Shown: positions 47,251 to 57,332 of the stretch, piece by piece | Layout of the letters: each line of letters starts with the position of its first letter | How positions within the stretch are numbered: position 1 is the first letter of the stretch | Source: Paenibacillus sp. MBLB1832 | Lineage (GTDB): Bacteria; Bacillota; Bacilli; Paenibacillales; NBRC-103111 | NCBI RefSeq assembly: GCF_032271945.1 | Contig: NZ_CP130319.1 | Coordinates: forward strand, 2,499,001 to 2,563,000 | Length of the DNA stretch: 64,000 bases | Direction of reading: 5' to 3' | Notes under the pieces: generated by a model | What the model was told of the DNA's origin: nothing | Seen by the model: only the letters and a program-made list of their open reading frames with translations | Database searches by the model: none | Program-made: the position numbers and the translations under genes

Positions 47251-47301
47251 ACGAGAATCGCAAATTGACTACTGGCAATCTGTCAAAGATTCTCGTATAA
47301 T
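47251..47301 (+). promoter_or_regulatory. dyad and promoter candidate upstream of acpP
   Basis: ACGAGAATC (47251-47259) and GATTCTCGT (47288-47296) form a perfect 9-bp inverted repeat enclosing a second dyad TTGAC/GTCAA. A perfect TATAAT (47296-47301) overlaps its right arm; the -35 (TGGCAA at 47273, 17-base spacer) is weak. It could give acpP extra expression or act as an RNA hairpin between fabG and acpP. Confidence 0.55.
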
Positions 47302-47323
47302 ACCAAATGAGGAGGTGAACCGG

Positions 47324-47557
47324 ATGTCCGACGTATTGGATCGTGTTAAACGAATTGTAGTCGATCGTCTAGGGGTTGATGAGGCTGAAGTCACCCTCGA
47401 AGCATCTTTCAAAGAAGATCTAGGTGCTGATTCTCTCGATGTAGTTGAATTAGTAATGGAATTAGAAGATGAGTTCGATTTAGAAATTTCAGATGAAGAT
47501 GCTGAGAAGATTACGACTGTAGGAGAAGTTACGAATTACATAAAATCTCATACGTAA
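47324..47557 (+). CDS. acpP: acyl carrier protein
   Basis: 77 residues, very acidic, starting [17 protein letters not shown], with the phosphopantetheine serine Ser37 in [22 protein letters not shown] is a perfect ribosome site; the upstream in-frame GTG at 47315 lies inside it and was rejected. Followed by a hairpin that may adjust the fabF level. Confidence 0.96.
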   Translation: MSDVLDRVKRIVVDRLGVDEAEVTLEASFKEDLGADSLDVVELVMELEDEFDLEISDEDAEKITTVGEVTNYIKSHT

Positions 47558-47567
47558 TAGTCTACCG

Positions 47568-47600
47568 AGTCCCGTTTCTAATAAAGACGGGACTTCTCTC
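47568..47600 (+). terminator. stem-loop after acpP, partial terminator
   Basis: AGTCCCGT/ACGGGACT perfect 8-bp stem, 11-base loop, followed by TCTCTCC, a weak T-tract that would allow read-through to fabF. Confidence 0.6.
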
Positions 47601-47649
47601 CATTCTCAATCAATACAAATATGGAAACACTACATAGAAGGTGGTACAA

Positions 47650-48885
47650 ATGAACAGAGTTGTAATTACAGGTATGGGCGTAGTTACTGCCCTTGGTCAA
47701 GATTTAGAAACGTTCTGGGGGAACCTGACAGCAGGGAAATCCGGCATTAGCAACATTGAAAACTTTGATGTAAGCGAGTACCCAACTCGTATTGCGGCTG
47801 AGATCAAAGATTTTAATATCGAAAACTATGTGGATCGCAAAGAATCCCGCCGTATGGACCGTTTCGTCCAATTCGCTGTGGCAGGAGCGTTGAACGCTCT
47901 GAAAGATGCGAACTTGAACATTCAAGAAGATGCGGATCCAGAACGCGTAGGCGTGTCCGTCGGCTCTGGTATCGGTGGTTTGAATACGTGGGAAGAGCAG
48001 CATCGTATTTTGCTCGAAAAAGGGCCAAAACGCGTATCGCCATTCTTCATCCCGATGATGATTGCCAACATGGCTTCTGGTCATGTCTCCATGGTAACAG
48101 GAGCGAAAGGACCGAACTCCACGGCTGTAACAGCTTGTGCGACAGGTACTCACTCCATTGGCGACTCGTTCAAAATGATTCAACGCGGCGACGCAGACGT
48201 CATGATTTGCGGCGGTGCTGAAGCGACAATTACGCCGATTGGTGTGGCAGGCTTCTGTGCGCTGCGCGCAATGTCGACACGTAACGAAGAGCCGCATTTG
48301 GCTAGCCGTCCATTCGATACAGATCGTGATGGTTTCGTTATGGGTGAAGGTGCGGGCGTGCTGATTTTGGAATCCCTAGAGCATGCACAGAAACGTGGAG
48401 CACGTATCTATGCCGAGGTAATCGGTTATGGCATGAGCGGCGATGCGTATCATATGACAGATCCAGATCCAGACGGAGCAGCTCGTTGTATGGTGAAAGC
48501 GATTAAAGATGCGAAGATTGCCCCTGAGGCGATCACGTACATTAACGCACACGGCACATCGACACCAGTCGGGGACAAATCCGAAACAACAGCGATTAAG
48601 AAAGCGCTTGGCGAGCATGCTTACAAAGTAGCTGTTAGCTCTACGAAGTCCATGACAGGACATTTGCTTGGAGCTGCTGGCGGCGTGGAAGCAGTCATTT
48701 GTGGATTAACGATCGCGAACAGTGTGATTGCGCCAACGATTAACCTGGACAATCAAGATCCAGAGTGTGATTTGGATTATGTACCGAACACAGCGCGTGA
48801 AGCGAATGTAGCGGTTGCGATGTCCAACTCCTTCGGTTTTGGCGGTCACAATGCAACGATTATCATGAAGAAGTTCGAAGCATAA
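47650..48885 (+). CDS. fabF: 3-oxoacyl-ACP synthase II FabF
   Basis: Elongating condensing enzyme. 411 residues from the ATG at 47650 (GAAGGTGG upstream); the frame is open nine bases earlier. Nucleophile Cys163 in TACATG, His in [11 protein letters not shown] and His in [12 protein letters not shown], typical type II KAS. Last fab gene of the cluster. Confidence 0.96.
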   Translation: MNRVVITGMGVVTALGQDLETFWGNLTAGKSGISNIENFDVSEYPTRIAAEIKDFNIENYVDRKESRRMDRFVQFAVAGALNALKDANLNIQEDADPERVGVSVGSGIGGLNTWEEQHRILLEKGPKRVSPFFIPMMIANMASGHVSMVTGAKGPNSTAVTACATGTHSIGDSFKMIQRGDADVMICGGAEATITPIGVAGFCALRAMSTRNEEPHLASRPFDTDRDGFVMGEGAGVLILESLEHAQKRGARIYAEVIGYGMSGDAYHMTDPDPDGAARCMVKAIKDAKIAPEAITYINAHGTSTPVGDKSETTAIKKALGEHAYKVAVSSTKSMTGHLLGAAGGVEAVICGLTIANSVIAPTINLDNQDPECDLDYVPNTAREANVAVAMSNSFGFGGHNATIIMKKFEA

Positions 48886-48945
48886 TTTACCTGCCTGCGA
48901 AGAAAGATAACGGAATATCATTCTCTCGGGGTGGTGAAGTAAGGC

Positions 48946-49647
48946 ATGAACCGTGATATTAAAGATTTACAGAAGCAGATCGGGATCTCATTTCGCAAAA
49001 TGGAGTTGTTGAGGCAAGCCTTCACCCATTCTTCCTATGTGAATGAACATCGAATTGCTGGACATAAAGATAACGAGCGACTTGAATTTCTTGGCGATGC
49101 CGTACTGGAATTAACGGTTTCGGAATTTTTATATGCATCTTATCCAGGGCGTTCAGAAGGTGAACTAACGAAGCTGCGGGCATCGATTGTCTGTGAGCCT
49201 TCGCTAGTGACGTTTGCGGAAGATTTGGAGTTTGGTTCGTTTGTCCTGCTGGGCAAAGGGGAAGAGCTGACAGGCGGACGAACGCGGCCAGCACTGCTTG
49301 CCGATGTGTTTGAATCCTTTGTTGGCGCACTGTACCTCGATCAAGGCTTGGATACGGTTAAATCATTCCTTCAGAAGCATGTTTTCGCTAAAATATCCAA
49401 TGAGGGCAAGCTCCTTGTTATTGATTACAAAACGCAACTGCAAGAGCATACGCAGCATCACAATATGGGTTCGTTAGAATATCGCATTGTGAGCGAGCGC
49501 GGGCCTGCGCATGAGCGGGAGTTCGTTGCTGAGGTACACATGGAAAGCGAATTGCTGGGAACGGGTGTAGGTCGTTCGAAGAAAGAGGCGGAGCAGCAAG
49601 CTGCTGCGGGTGCCCTCTCTAAACTGAACGTAACGGCTCAGCGATAA
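48946..49647 (+). CDS. rnc: ribonuclease III
   Basis: Double-strand RNA endonuclease for rRNA and mRNA processing. 233 residues; signature [14 protein letters not shown] at 43-56 with the metal carboxylates, and a C-terminal dsRNA-binding domain ending in [26 protein letters not shown] precedes the ATG. A terminator then separates it from smc. Confidence 0.95.
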   Translation: MNRDIKDLQKQIGISFRKMELLRQAFTHSSYVNEHRIAGHKDNERLEFLGDAVLELTVSEFLYASYPGRSEGELTKLRASIVCEPSLVTFAEDLEFGSFVLLGKGEELTGGRTRPALLADVFESFVGALYLDQGLDTVKSFLQKHVFAKISNEGKLLVIDYKTQLQEHTQHHNMGSLEYRIVSERGPAHEREFVAEVHMESELLGTGVGRSKKEAEQQAAAGALSKLNVTAQR

Positions 49648-49663
49648 CGGAAACAACCAGAAG

Positions 49664-49686
49664 AGGCGGCGATTGCTGCCTTTTTT
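49664..49686 (+). terminator. rho-independent terminator of rnc
   Basis: AGGCGGC/GCTGCCT stem (one G-U) with a GATT loop and TTTTTT. Confidence 0.85.
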
Positions 49687-49742
49687 GTATTTTTCTCTTA
49701 TTTTGATAGGTGATATGGTACAATAATTTTTGAGGTGAGACC

Positions 49743-52700
49743 ATGTTTTTGAAGCGGATCGAATTAGCTGGATTTAAATCATTCGCGGACCGAACGGAAC
49801 TCGAATTTGTGCGAGGCATTACCGCGGTTGTAGGTCCGAATGGCAGTGGGAAAAGTAACATTTCAGATGGGATCCGTTGGGTATTAGGGGAACAGAGCGC
49901 AAAGTCGTTGCGTGGCGGTAAAATGGAGGATGTTATCTTCGCAGGCAGCGACGCACGTCGAGCTGTGAATTATGGCGAAGTTTCGCTTACGTTGGATAAC
50001 ACGTCACAATCGCTGCCGCTCGATTTCAATGAAGTCACGGTGACACGCCGCGTGCATCGGAATGGCGACAGTGAATATTTAATCAATAAGCAATCTTGCC
50101 GGTTGAAGGACATCACTGAGTTGTTTATGGATACGGGGATCGGTAAGGAAGCGTATTCCATTATCGGACAAGGCCGGATTGAAGAGATTTTGAGCACGAA
50201 ATCAGAAGATCGTCGAGGGATTTTTGAAGAAGCTTCGGGGATTGTTAAATATAAATCGCGTAAGCGCGAAGCCGAGAAGAAGTTGAATGACACCGAGCAA
50301 AATTTGCTGCGTATTCACGATTTGGTTTCCGAGCTGGAGGATCAAGTCGGGCCGCTGCGCGAGCAGTCAGAGAAGGCGATTCGTTTCAAGGAATTGAAGG
50401 AAACGCTGAAGAGCAGTGAAATTTCGATGTATGTTCATCAGATTGATGGGATCTATGTGGCATGGAACGAAGCGACGCAATTGCTCGAGAAGTTGACGAA
50501 AGAACAGACAGAGCTATCAACGATTGTGAATCAGCATGATGCCCATTTGGAGAAGCATCGCTGGGAGACGCGGAGATTGGAAGAAGAGCTCGAAGCACTC
50601 CAAGAGAGTCTGCTTGGGTTAAGTGAAGAGTTCGAGAAGTGTGAGGGGCACGGCGAGGTTCTCAAAGAACGTAGGAAGAACTATGTGACCAACCACGGGC
50701 AGCTAAGTACAACAATTGCGATGCAGGAGCAGCGTAAACAAGATAAAGAAGCAGAATTAGCAGAGCAACGGGACAAAATCATTGCAATCGGCGCCCAATT
50801 ATTTGAGTTTCAGGCAAAGTTGACGGCGGAAGAACAGCGTTTGCAAGGCGTCAGCGGCGGTATCAGCTCCTCGCCTGAGGATCAATTGAAAGGCGAATTG
50901 TTGGAAACGCTCAATCGTATGGCGCAGTCCAGGAATGAAATTCGCTACGCGGAGCAGCAGATTGAAAGCATCGGACGGCGTTTGGATCGTTTGGACGAAG
51001 AACGCCAGAAGTGGGCGGATCAGCGGGAAAGCATTTCCCGCCGTAAACAAGAACTAGCAGCTAAGTTGGAAGAAACGGTTGCGGACATTGAGCGAGCTAG
51101 ACAGCAATATGTCCAGTTGACCCAAGCGCTGAAAAGCAAGCAAGGACTTCTGGATGAAGCGCAAACGATGGTGCGGAAATGGGAGCAGAAGCTCGATGCG
51201 TTAATTTCACGTCGCGACACGATGAAGGAAATGGCCAACGATTACGATGGCTTCCAGCAAGGCGTCAAAGAAGTGCTCAAAGCGAAGACCCGCAAAGATT
51301 TGCGCGGCATTCGCGGTGCGGTGGCGGAGCTTGTTAAGGTGCCAGCCCACGTGGAAATCGCGATTGAGACTGCACTTGGCGGAGCCCTGCAAAACATCGT
51401 CGTAGAAACGGAAGCTGACGGTCGTGAAGCGATCGCCTTCTTGAAACGCCGCCAAATGGGACGAGCGACGTTCCTGCCGATGAATGTCATTCGAGGTCGC
51501 TCGATTTCTGACCATGAGAGCCAGACATTGAAAGCATCGAAGGGCTTTGTAGGAATTGCGGTTGATCTCGTTTCCTTCGAATCGACGTATACGAATATAT
51601 TCTCCAGCTTGTTAGGCAATGTGGTCGTTGCCGAAACGCTTGAAGATGCCAACCATATCGCGGCCAAAGCGCAATACCGTTACCGTGTTGTTACCTTGGA
51701 AGGGGACGTCGTGAACCCTGGGGGTTCCATGACAGGCGGAAGTTTACAGAAGAAATCGACGAATTTGCTAGGTCGCCAGCGTCAGATTGAAGAGTTGGAT
51801 GCCGAAATTGCAAGTTCAGAAGGGCAGTTAGGCGGGCTACGCAGTCAATCCAGTGCCTTGAAGCGTGAAATTACCGATGAGATGCTCCAAGTGGAGCAGC
51901 TTCGTCAATTGGGTGAGCAACAACGTATTGCCGAACAGCAGATTCGCGCCGAATTAAATCCGTTGGAATCCGAGAACCGAACGGTGGAGGAACAGTTGAA
52001 GCTGGATAGTCAAGATCGCGAGGCTCTTGAGAAAGAGAGAACGGATTTTGGCCGTAAAAAGGATGAAAGTGAAGCTTTGCTCGCTGAACTTCAACAGGAA
52101 GAAGCTTCGCTCCAACAAGCGATTCGCGACGCGGAAAGTTCTCGTAAAGCGAGCGAGTCCCAGAAGGAAGAACTGCAAGGTCAACTGACCGATTTGAAGG
52201 TTAAGGTAGCTTCGACTTCACAAGAGAAGCAATCGCTGCAAGATCAACAACGTCGCCTGCAACAAGATCTAGGGGATGCTGAGCGAGAAATTGAAGTGAA
52301 CCGTGGTCTCCTCTCCCAATTGGAGAACGAAATGGCGGCCCTTGAGCAAGAAATTGTGGGGCAAATTGAGCTCCTGAATGATTTGAAGCTGAGAAAGCAA
52401 CAATGTTCAGAAAATATTGAGTTCAAACGAGCGGAACGTACAGATTGGTTGCAGAAGCTCGAGCAAGGTGAAAATGAGACACGCACACAACGCATACAGC
52501 TGAAACAAGTGGAAGAGAATCTCCATCAAACCGAAGTGCGCGTAACGCGTTTAGACGTAGAGTTGGAGAACCTTCTTAAGAAGCTGGGAGAAGAGTATGA
52601 GCTCAGCTATGAGCTGGCGAAAATGCGTTATCCAGTTCCAGAGGACATCGTAGGTACACAAAGTAAGGTCCGAGAGCTGAAGCGAGAAATCGCCTCATTA

Positions 52701-53318
52701 GGTGATGTCAATCTCGGGGCTATCGAGGAGTACGCGCGTGTATCCGAGCGATTTGAATTCCTAAGCTCGCAGAAAGATGACTTGATTGAAGCGAAAACAA
52801 CGTTATATCAAGTGATCCGCGAGATGGACCAAGAGATGTCCAAACGGTTCAAAACAACATTTGATGCGATCCGCTCCCACTTTGGCGTCGTCTTTGCGAA
52901 GTTGTTTGGCGGTGGTCGTGCAGATCTAATTCTGTCCGAGCCGGATAACTTGCTGGATACGGGTATTGAAATCGTGGCTCAGCCGCCTGGTAAAAAGCTG
53001 CAAAACCTGCAATTGCTCTCGGGTGGAGAGCGCGCGTTGACCGCGATCGCTTTGCTATTCTCGATTATTCGGGTAAAACCTGTTCCTTTCTGCGTCTTAG
53101 ATGAAGTAGAAGCTGCGCTGGATGAAGCGAACGTATCGCGTTTTGCTGAGTACTTGCGTGAATTCTCGGAAATGACACAATTCATTGTGGTCACGCATCG
53201 AAAAGGAACGATGGAAGAGGCTGACGTGCTGTACGGCGTAACGATGCAAGAGGGCGGCGTGTCCAAGCTGGTTTCGGTTCGTTTAGAAGACGAAGAAGCA
53301 GCAATGAGCGCATCGTAA
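49743..53318 (+). CDS. smc: chromosome segregation ATPase SMC
   Basis: 1191-residue condensin subunit. Walker A GPNGSGKS at about 32-39, long coiled coils (about 170-500 and 670-1020), a hinge at about 520-640 with the conserved glycines, the ABC signature LLSGGERAL near 1095 and Walker B FCVLDEVEAALDEANV split as LDEVEAALD. TGAGGTGAGACC precedes the ATG. ftsY follows 31 bp downstream as in Bacillus. Confidence 0.97.
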   Translation: MFLKRIELAGFKSFADRTELEFVRGITAVVGPNGSGKSNISDGIRWVLGEQSAKSLRGGKMEDVIFAGSDARRAVNYGEVSLTLDNTSQSLPLDFNEVTVTRRVHRNGDSEYLINKQSCRLKDITELFMDTGIGKEAYSIIGQGRIEEILSTKSEDRRGIFEEASGIVKYKSRKREAEKKLNDTEQNLLRIHDLVSELEDQVGPLREQSEKAIRFKELKETLKSSEISMYVHQIDGIYVAWNEATQLLEKLTKEQTELSTIVNQHDAHLEKHRWETRRLEEELEALQESLLGLSEEFEKCEGHGEVLKERRKNYVTNHGQLSTTIAMQEQRKQDKEAELAEQRDKIIAIGAQLFEFQAKLTAEEQRLQGVSGGISSSPEDQLKGELLETLNRMAQSRNEIRYAEQQIESIGRRLDRLDEERQKWADQRESISRRKQELAAKLEETVADIERARQQYVQLTQALKSKQGLLDEAQTMVRKWEQKLDALISRRDTMKEMANDYDGFQQGVKEVLKAKTRKDLRGIRGAVAELVKVPAHVEIAIETALGGALQNIVVETEADGREAIAFLKRRQMGRATFLPMNVIRGRSISDHESQTLKASKGFVGIAVDLVSFESTYTNIFSSLLGNVVVAETLEDANHIAAKAQYRYRVVTLEGDVVNPGGSMTGGSLQKKSTNLLGRQRQIEELDAEIASSEGQLGGLRSQSSALKREITDEMLQVEQLRQLGEQQRIAEQQIRAELNPLESENRTVEEQLKLDSQDREALEKERTDFGRKKDESEALLAELQQEEASLQQAIRDAESSRKASESQKEELQGQLTDLKVKVASTSQEKQSLQDQQRRLQQDLGDAEREIEVNRGLLSQLENEMAALEQEIVGQIELLNDLKLRKQQCSENIEFKRAERTDWLQKLEQGENETRTQRIQLKQVEENLHQTEVRVTRLDVELENLLKKLGEEYELSYELAKMRYPVPEDIVGTQSKVRELKREIASLGDVNLGAIEEYARVSERFEFLSSQKDDLIEAKTTLYQVIREMDQEMSKRFKTTFDAIRSHFGVVFAKLFGGGRADLILSEPDNLLDTGIEIVAQPPGKKLQNLQLLSGGERALTAIALLFSIIRVKPVPFCVLDEVEAALDEANVSRFAEYLREFSEMTQFIVVTHRKGTMEEADVLYGVTMQEGGVSKLVSVRLEDEEAAMSAS

Positions 53319-53349
53319 TGCGAAATAAGGTAAGTAACTAGGAGGCAAT

Positions 53350-54339
53350 ATGAGTTTTTTTAAACGGTTGAAAGAAAGTATTTCTGGTAAAGCAGAGGCA
53401 GTAACGAATAAGTTCAAAGAAGGTTTAACGAAAACGCGCGATGCGTTCGTGGACCGTGTGGACGATTTGTTCTCCCGCCGTAAAAAAATAGATGAAGATT
53501 TCTACGAAGAGCTGGAAGAAATTCTGATTGGCGCAGACGTAGGCGTGAATACCGTTCTGAAGCTGATTGACGGACTTCGCGCAGAAGTGAAAAAACGGAA
53601 GATCGAAGATCCTGCTGAACTGCAGCCAATCCTGTCCGAGAAATTGATTGAATTGCTGAAAGGGGATGCGGATGCAGGTCTCAACCTGAATCCGAACGGT
53701 CTTTCTGTCATTCTCTTCGTGGGTGTTAACGGTGTCGGCAAGACGACGACGATCGGCAAAATGGCCCACATGTTCAAGTCACAGGGTAAAAAGGTACTCA
53801 TGGCAGCTGGCGATACATTCCGTGCCGGCGCCATTGAGCAGTTGGAAACGTGGGGAGAGCGCGTTGGGGTTGATGTCATTAAGCAACAATCCGGCGCGGA
53901 TCCTGCCGCGGTGATGTTCGATGCGGTACAAGCAGCAAAGACGCGCGGAGTGGACATCCTTTTATGCGACACAGCAGGCCGATTACAAAATAAAGTGAAC
54001 CTGATGGAAGAGTTGAATAAGATTTACCGTGTTATTCAAAGGGAAGTCCCAGACGCTCCTCATGAGGTTATCTTGGTACTAGATGCAACGACAGGGCAAA
54101 ACGCGCTCAGTCAGGCGAAGCTTTTTGGCGATAAAACAGGACTTACAGGGTTAGTCTTATCCAAACTGGATGGAACGGCAAAGGGCGGGATCGTTGTGGC
54201 GATCCGTCAGGAGCTGTCGCTGCCGGTTAAATTTGTAGGCCTTGGTGAGAAAATGGATGACTTGCAGGCGTTCGACTCGGAACAGTTTGTTCATGCGCTT
54301 TTCGGCAAATGGATAGGCGAACAAAGTGACAAGGTATAA
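53350..54339 (+). CDS. ftsY: signal recognition particle receptor FtsY
   Basis: 329-residue SRP GTPase docking Ffh-ribosome complexes to the membrane. A short N-terminal basic helix, no long acidic A domain, as is usual in Gram-positives; NG domain with GVNGVGKTTT near 124, DTAGRLQNK and SKLDGTAKGG. CTAGGAGGC precedes the ATG. Confidence 0.96.
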   Translation: MSFFKRLKESISGKAEAVTNKFKEGLTKTRDAFVDRVDDLFSRRKKIDEDFYEELEEILIGADVGVNTVLKLIDGLRAEVKKRKIEDPAELQPILSEKLIELLKGDADAGLNLNPNGLSVILFVGVNGVGKTTTIGKMAHMFKSQGKKVLMAAGDTFRAGAIEQLETWGERVGVDVIKQQSGADPAAVMFDAVQAAKTRGVDILLCDTAGRLQNKVNLMEELNKIYRVIQREVPDAPHEVILVLDATTGQNALSQAKLFGDKTGLTGLVLSKLDGTAKGGIVVAIRQELSLPVKFVGLGEKMDDLQAFDSEQFVHALFGKWIGEQSDKV

Positions 54340-54342
54340 TGC

Positions 54343-54371
54343 TTGACAATCGTCATGGAATTCAGTATGAT
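54343..54371 (+). promoter_or_regulatory. sigma-A promoter of ylxM-ffh
   Basis: Perfect TTGACA, 17-base spacer, TATGAT (one mismatch), starting four bases after the ftsY stop and 50 bases before ylxM. Confidence 0.85.
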
Positions 54372-54420
54372 AGGTTCTGTTGTGCTGCTGTCAAGTGTGC
54401 AACCTTTACGGAGGTAGATG

Positions 54421-54774
54421 ATGACAACTGTCGATCCGAATTTGGAGAAAACGAATCGCATTAATTTGCTGTTTGATTTCTATCAACCCTTGTTGACCGA
54501 TAAGCAGCGAACGTTCCTAGAATTGTATTTCCATGATGATTACTCCCTTGGGGAAATTGCAGAGAACTTTACCATAAGCCGCCAAGCGGTTTACGAGCAT
54601 ATTAAGCGTGCGGAACTAACACTGCAGGAATATGAGAGTAAGTTACAGCTGCTACATAAACATGAACAACGCATGAAGCTGCGTCAAGATTTGGCTGCCT
54701 GCTTGCAAGACAGCGAGCCTGAGCTGAAGAGGAAAGTGACTGAGCTTTTTGATACAATAGTAGGGATTGATTAA
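54421..54774 (+). CDS. ylxM: SRP-associated helix-turn-helix protein YlxM
   Basis: 117 residues with the YlxM/p13 sigma-70 region-4-like helix-turn-helix ([33 protein letters not shown]). In streptococci YlxM binds SRP RNA and Ffh and lowers GTPase activity. Two ATGs stand in tandem at 54418 and 54421; GGAGG spacing favours the second. Precedes ffh by 29 bp. Confidence 0.93.
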   Translation: MTTVDPNLEKTNRINLLFDFYQPLLTDKQRTFLELYFHDDYSLGEIAENFTISRQAVYEHIKRAELTLQEYESKLQLLHKHEQRMKLRQDLAACLQDSEPELKRKVTELFDTIVGID

Positions 54775-54803
54775 CCGCAGTTCAGAAGCAGGAGGTGAAG
54801 CGC

Positions 54804-56162
54804 ATGGCATTTGAAGGATTAGCAAACCGATTGCAGAATGTGTTCGGCAAGCTGAGAAGCAAAGGTAAGCTGACGGAAGAAGATGTGGGCGAAGCGCTTC
54901 GCGAAGTACGATTGGCGCTGCTTGAAGCGGACGTTAACTTTAAAGTCGTCAAGGACTTTATTGCCAAAGTGAAAGAGCAAGCGATCGGGCAAGAAGTCCT
55001 GAAATCTTTCACGCCAGGCATGGTCGTCATTGATATCGTGAACAAAGAGCTGACAGCGCTTATGGGCGGAACGCAAAGCAAGCTGGCTCGCTCTAATCGA
55101 CCGCCGACGGTCATTATGATGGCGGGTTTACAAGGGGCTGGTAAGACAACAACCTCAGGTAAATTAGCTAAAATGTTGCTGAAACAAAATCACAGACCGC
55201 TTCTTGTCGCGTGTGATATTTATCGCCCCGCGGCGATCAAGCAATTGCAAGTGCTTGGCGAGCAGTTGAAGGTACCTGTTTTTTCACTGGGAGATGGAGT
55301 CAACCCTGTTGAGATTGCGAAGGCGGGTCTACAACACGCCAAAGATAACGGCAATGATTATGTGATCATCGATACGGCAGGTCGCCTGCACATTGATGAG
55401 AATCTTATGGACGAGCTCAAGAACGTACGGGCTGCAACGAGCCCAGATGAGATTTTGTTAGTTGTCGATGCGATGACGGGACAAGATGCGGTCAATGTTG
55501 CGGAAAGCTTCCATCAGCAGCTTGAATTATCTGGCGTGGTCTTAACCAAACTAGATGGGGATACTCGCGGTGGTGCGGCGTTATCAGTTAAAGCTGTAAC
55601 GGGTTGTCCAATTAAGTTCGTAGCCAGCGGCGAGAAAATGGATGCACTTGAGCCATTCTTCCCTGATCGTATGGCCTCAAGAATTCTCGGCATGGGTGAT
55701 ATGCTTACGCTGATTGAGAAAGCGCAAGCGGGAATCGACATGGATAAGGCGAAAGAGATGGAGCGCAAGATGCGCAACGCCGAATTCACTTTCGAGGATT
55801 TCATTGAGCAGATGGAGCAAGTGAAGAAGATGGGTCCGCTTGACCAAATTCTAGATATGCTGCCTGGTGCGAATAAGATCAAAGGCATGAAAGACATGAA
55901 GGTCGACGAGAAACAGATGGCTCGCGTTGAAGCGATCGTGAAGTCGATGACAACCGAAGAGAAACGTAAACCTGAACTGCTCAATGCGGGCCGTCGCAAA
56001 CGGATCGCAGCAGGAAGCGGGAATACAGTGCAAGAAGTCAACCGCTTCATCAAGCAATTTGATGATATGCGCAAGATGATGAAGCAATTCTCAGGCATGA
56101 TGGGACCTAAGGGTGCCAAAGGAATGAAGAAGCTGGGCAAAGGATTTAAATTTCCTTTTTAA
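54804..56162 (+). CDS. ffh: signal recognition particle protein Ffh
   Basis: 452-residue SRP54. NG domain with GLQGAGKTTT near 107, DTAGRLHID and TKLDGDTRGGAAL; Met-rich M domain (about 300-450) that binds SRP RNA and signal peptides, with the RNA-contact SGN pattern (AGSGN). The ATG at 54804 has GGAGGTGAAG; a GTG nine bases earlier was rejected. No SRP RNA gene lies in the window. Confidence 0.97.
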   Translation: MAFEGLANRLQNVFGKLRSKGKLTEEDVGEALREVRLALLEADVNFKVVKDFIAKVKEQAIGQEVLKSFTPGMVVIDIVNKELTALMGGTQSKLARSNRPPTVIMMAGLQGAGKTTTSGKLAKMLLKQNHRPLLVACDIYRPAAIKQLQVLGEQLKVPVFSLGDGVNPVEIAKAGLQHAKDNGNDYVIIDTAGRLHIDENLMDELKNVRAATSPDEILLVVDAMTGQDAVNVAESFHQQLELSGVVLTKLDGDTRGGAALSVKAVTGCPIKFVASGEKMDALEPFFPDRMASRILGMGDMLTLIEKAQAGIDMDKAKEMERKMRNAEFTFEDFIEQMEQVKKMGPLDQILDMLPGANKIKGMKDMKVDEKQMARVEAIVKSMTTEEKRKPELLNAGRRKRIAAGSGNTVQEVNRFIKQFDDMRKMMKQFSGMMGPKGAKGMKKLGKGFKFPF

Positions 56163-56196
56163 CTAATATGAATTCTATGTAGGAGGTGAATTTTCA

Positions 56197-56469
56197 ATGG
56201 CAGTACGTATTCGTCTTAAACGTGTAGGCGCTCATAAAGCTCCTTTCTACCGTGTGGTGGTTTCGGATTCCCGTTCCCCGCGTGATGGTCGTTTTATCGA
56301 AGAAATCGGGACTTATAACCCAATCACTGAACCAGCAGCTGTAGTTCTTGATGAGGAAAAAGCGCTTAAATGGCTTCAAACTGGCGCTCAACCGTCCGAT
56401 ACAGTTCGCAGCCTGTTCTCCAAAGCAGGTTTGATGACTAAGTTTCACGAGCTGAAATTACAGAAGTAA
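56197..56469 (+). CDS. rpsP: 30S ribosomal protein S16
   Basis: 90 residues starting [26 protein letters not shown] with the standard end. TAGGAGGTG precedes the ATG. First of rpsP-khpA-rimM-trmD-rplS, the conserved ribosome-maturation set. Confidence 0.96.
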   Translation: MAVRIRLKRVGAHKAPFYRVVVSDSRSPRDGRFIEEIGTYNPITEPAAVVLDEEKALKWLQTGAQPSDTVRSLFSKAGLMTKFHELKLQK

Positions 56470-56495
56470 TCTGTTATCTTTCGGAGGGTGGGTTC

Positions 56496-56726
56496 ATGAA
56501 GGATCTTATCACCGTTATTGCTAAGGCTCTTGTCGATCATCCGGAAGAGGTACGTGTCGCTGTGGTGGAGAAAGAGGACAAGATCGAGTACAGGCTGTCT
56601 GTTCATCCCGACGATGTCGGGAAAGTGATTGGCAAGCAAGGCAAGATTGCGAAATCGCTCCGCACGGTCGTTACGTCGGCAGCTGTGAAAGAAACGAAAC
56701 GGGTGGCCGTTGAAATCGTTTCATAA
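56496..56726 (+). CDS. khpA: KH-domain RNA-binding protein KhpA (YlqC)
   Basis: 76 residues with one KH domain; GKQGKIAKSLR holds the GxxG loop. KhpA pairs with KhpB in Gram-positives and binds many RNAs, affecting cell size and division in streptococci. CGGAGGGTGG precedes the ATG. Confidence 0.93.
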   Translation: MKDLITVIAKALVDHPEEVRVAVVEKEDKIEYRLSVHPDDVGKVIGKQGKIAKSLRTVVTSAAVKETKRVAVEIVS

Positions 56727-56733
56727 TGAAGGA

Positions 56734-56759
56734 GGTTAGGATTCATTCCTAGCCTTTTT
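56734..56759 (+). terminator. terminator/attenuator between khpA and rimM
   Basis: GGTTAGGA/TCCTAGCC 8-bp stem (one G-U), TTCAT loop, TTTTTC tract, inside an operon usually co-transcribed; it may lower rimM-trmD relative to rpsP. Confidence 0.75.
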
Positions 56760-56816
56760 CTTGTATCGTGAGGAAGGCATGAAGGTATCTTATAGTGGAG
56801 GTCGGGTTGCGTAGTT

Positions 56817-57332
56817 ATGACAGAGAAACTAGTTACAGTGGGTAAAGTAGCGAATACACATGGTATTCGTGGTGAGATGAAGATTGTGCCAGAAACGGAT
56901 TTCCCAGAACGGTTCGACAAAGGCAGTTCATTATTGATTGTGGACGCTCAAAATAAGCAAACGCCGGTGACGATCAAGACGTCCCGATTACATAAAAACC
57001 TGTTTATTGTTCAATTTGACCAATTTTCCAATATCAATGATGTGGAGAAATTCAAAGGCTCCCTTGTGAAAATTGAAGCGAAGCATCAACAGCCGCTTGA
57101 GGAGGGAGAATACTATTATCATGAAATCATCGGCTGTAAGGTGATTACAGATGAGGGGCAAGAATTAGGACTTGTCACAGAAGTATTGACCCCAGGTGCA
57201 AATGATGTTTGGGTGGTTGGTCTCCCAAAAGGGAAACAACTCTTGCTTCCTGTCATTGACGACGTCATTCTTGATGTCGATGTTGCTAACAAGTCGATAC
57301 GGATTCATCTGATGGAAGGGTTAATGGAATGA
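56817..57332 (+). CDS. rimM: ribosome maturation factor RimM
   Basis: 171 residues; N-terminal RimM barrel ([15 protein letters not shown]) and C-terminal PRC-barrel ([16 protein letters not shown] type, PVIDDVI). Assists 30S head assembly near S19. The nearest GGAGG is 13 bases from the ATG, longer than usual, and no better in-frame start exists, so translation may be modest. Overlaps trmD by four bases. Confidence 0.95.
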   Translation: MTEKLVTVGKVANTHGIRGEMKIVPETDFPERFDKGSSLLIVDAQNKQTPVTIKTSRLHKNLFIVQFDQFSNINDVEKFKGSLVKIEAKHQQPLEEGEYYYHEIIGCKVITDEGQELGLVTEVLTPGANDVWVVGLPKGKQLLLPVIDDVILDVDVANKSIRIHLMEGLME

